From positions 62,001-126,000 of the forward strand of contig NZ_JALLIN010000001.1 of assembly GCF_023630175.1 (NCBI RefSeq): a DNA stretch of 64,000 nt. Reading direction: 5' to 3'. Within the stretch, counting starts at the first letter, position 1, and every line of letters begins with the position of its first letter. Below, piece after piece: positions 62,578 through 64,000 of this stretch. The position numbers and the translations under genes are program-made. Under the pieces are notes generated by a model. The model saw only the letters and a list, made by a program, of their open reading frames with translations. It had not been told where the DNA came from and searched no databases. Origin of the DNA: Streptomyces cellostaticus. GTDB taxonomy: Bacteria > Actinomycetota > Actinomycetes > Streptomycetales > Streptomycetaceae.

Positions 62578-64000
62578 TCAGGCCGGGTCCGTGGCGCGTG
62601 CCGCGGCCCGCTGGGCGCGCCGGGAGATCCGGGCGGGTTCGGCCGGCGCGGCCGGTCCGCCGCCGGGCACCGGAGCCAGGCCCATCAGTTCGGCGAGGTT
62701 GCCGACGAAGGAGCGGATGGTGGGGAACTCGACGAAGGCCGTGGCCGGGACCTCGAAGTCGAGCTGCTCGCCGAGCTTGGCGACGACCTCGATCAGGACC
62801 AGGGAGTCCAGGCCGAGGTCGAAGAGGTTGGTGTCGAGGGCGGCGCGGTCGCGGCCGCCGAGCACCTTGCCGATCTCCCCGGTGAGGTAGTCGGTGACGA
62901 GCCGGACGTTGTGCTCGGGGTCGGCCGGGTCCAACCGGTGCAGCAGCCGGTCGTCGTCCCGGCCGGCCGGGACGGCGGCTTCGTGGCTGCCGGGCTCCAC
63001 CCAGTGGCGGCGCCGTTCGAAGGGCTGGGTGGGCAGCGGTACGCGGTGGACGTCCCGGTCGCCGTGGACGGCCGCGAGGTCGAGGGCGGCACCGCACGCC
63101 CACGCCTGGGCGGCGACGGTGAGCAGATGGGCGTGGCCGGCCGGGGCGCCGTCCCGCGGGGTGAGCGGGAGGGCGAAGTCACCGGAGTCCGCGAGCAGCG
63201 CGTCCAGGGCGTCCAGGGACGCCGGGCCGCTCCAGCTCGCCGGGTCGAGGGCCTCGTCCTCGGTCATCCAGCGGCCGGTGCGCGGGCTGAGCACGGGCAG
63301 CCGGGGCGCCCGCGGGCGCTCCGGCGGGGTGCCGGTGGCGAGGGCGAGGGCGGCGGTGAGCGGGAGCGCCCCGGAAAGGGCCGCGGCGGTGGCCGTCCCG
63401 GTGCCGGTCGCGGCGAGGCCGGCCGGGGTGAGGCCCCACGCGGTGAGGGCGGTGACGAGGGCGTACTCGTGGATGAAGGCGGCGTGCGGGTCGTCGCCGG
63501 CGAGGAGGTCCGCGGTGCGGCCGGTCCGGCCGAGGGCGGCGGCGCAGGCGTCGGCGGCGTCCCGGTAGGCGGGCACCGCGCCGTACAGCTCCGCGGTGTC
63601 CGCCGCGGCGGCGCCGGTTCCGGTGAGGACCGGCACGGCGCCGGTCCCGCCGGGTCCGGCGACGCCCTGCCGGGTGCGTGCCTCGTCGCCGAGGGCGAGG
63701 GCCATGGCGGCCTCGCGGGTCCCGCGGGCGACCACGGCGAGCCGGTGCGGGTGGGCGCGGCGGCCGAGCCCGAGGGTCTGGGCGACGGCCGTGAGGTCGA
63801 GGCCGGGGCGGGCCCGCAGGTGGCGGGCGAGCGCTCCGGCGGACTGCTTCAGGGAGTCCGAGGAACGGGCGGAGAGCACCAGCAGCTCCGGGGCGCGGCC
63901 CGGTTCCGCCTCGGTGCGGGCCGGTGGCTCCTCCAGGACGACGTGGGCGTTGGTGCCGCCGATGCCGAAGGAGCTGACGCCCGCCCGCAGCGGGTGGTCG
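62578..64000 (-). CDS. Trans-AT PKS C-terminus: KS end, vestigial AT, ACP (partial, runs off right edge)
   Basis: About 473 C-terminal residues are visible. The first read GVSSFGIGGTNAHVVLEEPP, the end of a ketosynthase. A normal post-KS linker (LLVLSARSSDSLKQSAGALARHL) leads into a region collinear with a cis-acyltransferase: ELYGAVPAYRDAADACAAALG, HEYALVTALTAWGLTPAGLA, AALSGALPLTAALALA, LPVLSPRTGRWMTEDEALDPASW. The active-site GHSLGE is replaced by ATGTGT (63394-63411), so this AT is dead. PTQPFERRRHWVEP closes the linker, and an ACP with GLDSLVLIEVV precedes a Pro/Ala/Arg tail. The next gene starts 136 bases later. It lies upstream of the 6029-residue synthase and may hold a loading or first extension module. 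Confidence 0.88.
   Translation of the reverse strand, partial: DHPLRAGVSSFGIGGTNAHVVLEEPPARTEAEPGRAPELLVLSARSSDSLKQSAGALARHLRARPGLDLTAVAQTLGLGRRAHPHRLAVVARGTREAAMALALGDEARTRQGVAGPGGTGAVPVLTGTGAAAADTAELYGAVPAYRDAADACAAALGRTGRTADLLAGDDPHAAFIHEYALVTALTAWGLTPAGLAATGTGTATAAALSGALPLTAALALATGTPPERPRAPRLPVLSPRTGRWMTEDEALDPASWSGPASLDALDALLADSGDFALPLTPRDGAPAGHAHLLTVAAQAWACGAALDLAAVHGDRDVHRVPLPTQPFERRRHWVEPGSHEAAVPAGRDDDRLLHRLDPADPEHNVRLVTDYLTGEIGKVLGGRDRAALDTNLFDLGLDSLVLIEVVAKLGEQLDFEVPATAFVEFPTIRSFVGNLAELMGLAPVPGGGPAAPAEPARISRRAQRAAARATDPA

Overview
The window is high-GC actinobacterial DNA, most probably Streptomyces or a close relative. Evidence: near-exclusive G/C third positions, GTG starts, TAGNNT-type -10 boxes directly in front of start codons, a SepF paralogue, a DUF6099-type protein, an Hen1/Pnkp pair, and a TTA (bldA-type) codon in one regulator. 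No tRNA, rRNA, CRISPR array or intact transposase was seen.

Region 1 (1-12.6 kb) is the edge of a trans-acyltransferase polyketide/nonribosomal peptide cluster. A minus-strand gene series carries a cation/proton antiporter, a two-repeat protein of unknown function, a 3-hydroxy-3-methylglutaryl (HMG) synthase, an ECH1-type enoyl-CoA hydratase, a fused malonyl acyltransferase-enoyl reductase, a second two-repeat protein, and a free-standing adenylation domain with a threonine-type code that runs off the left edge. Opposite them lie a P450 and an Sfp-type phosphopantetheinyl transferase, bracketed by two related Crp/Fnr regulators. The combination (free-standing A domain, HMG synthase plus one ECH, AT-ER fusion, P450, Crp regulator) resembles leinamycin-type loci. 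That comparison is from memory and is an inference.

Region 2 (12.6-20.4 kb) is a mixed, decaying stretch. It holds a 1.1 kb gene-poor interval, a second P450, a broken VOC-fold gene, an intact YdeI-type gene, a flavin monooxygenase remnant with its N-terminal piece inverted, and a TetR/MFS efflux pair with two operator-like repeats.

Region 3 (20.4-41 kb) is mostly housekeeping or general metabolism. It contains an arginine deiminase set (arginine deiminase, ornithine carbamoyltransferase, amino-acid permease), a short gene remnant, the Pnkp/Hen1 RNA repair pair, an F420/LLM oxidoreductase, a MazG-like pyrophosphohydrolase with an AAA ATPase, a SepF-like gene, a membrane protein, the methylmalonyl-CoA mutase operon mutA-mutB-meaB, and a GNAT acetyltransferase.

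Region 4 (41.1-64 kb, minus strand) is a second trans-AT PKS/NRPS region. A PKS protein enters from the right edge and ends in a vestigial AT and an ACP. A 6029-residue hybrid megasynthase follows: KS-(ACP-like)-KR-cMT-ACP / C-A(Gly)-PCP / KS-DH-KR-ACP / KS-KR-ACP / KS. A tandem AT-AT-ER protein overlaps its stop codon. Acyl building blocks would be loaded in trans by the free ATs, and the PPTase in region 1 could activate the carrier proteins. Whether regions 1 and 4 make one product or two cannot be decided here, because both continue outside the window.
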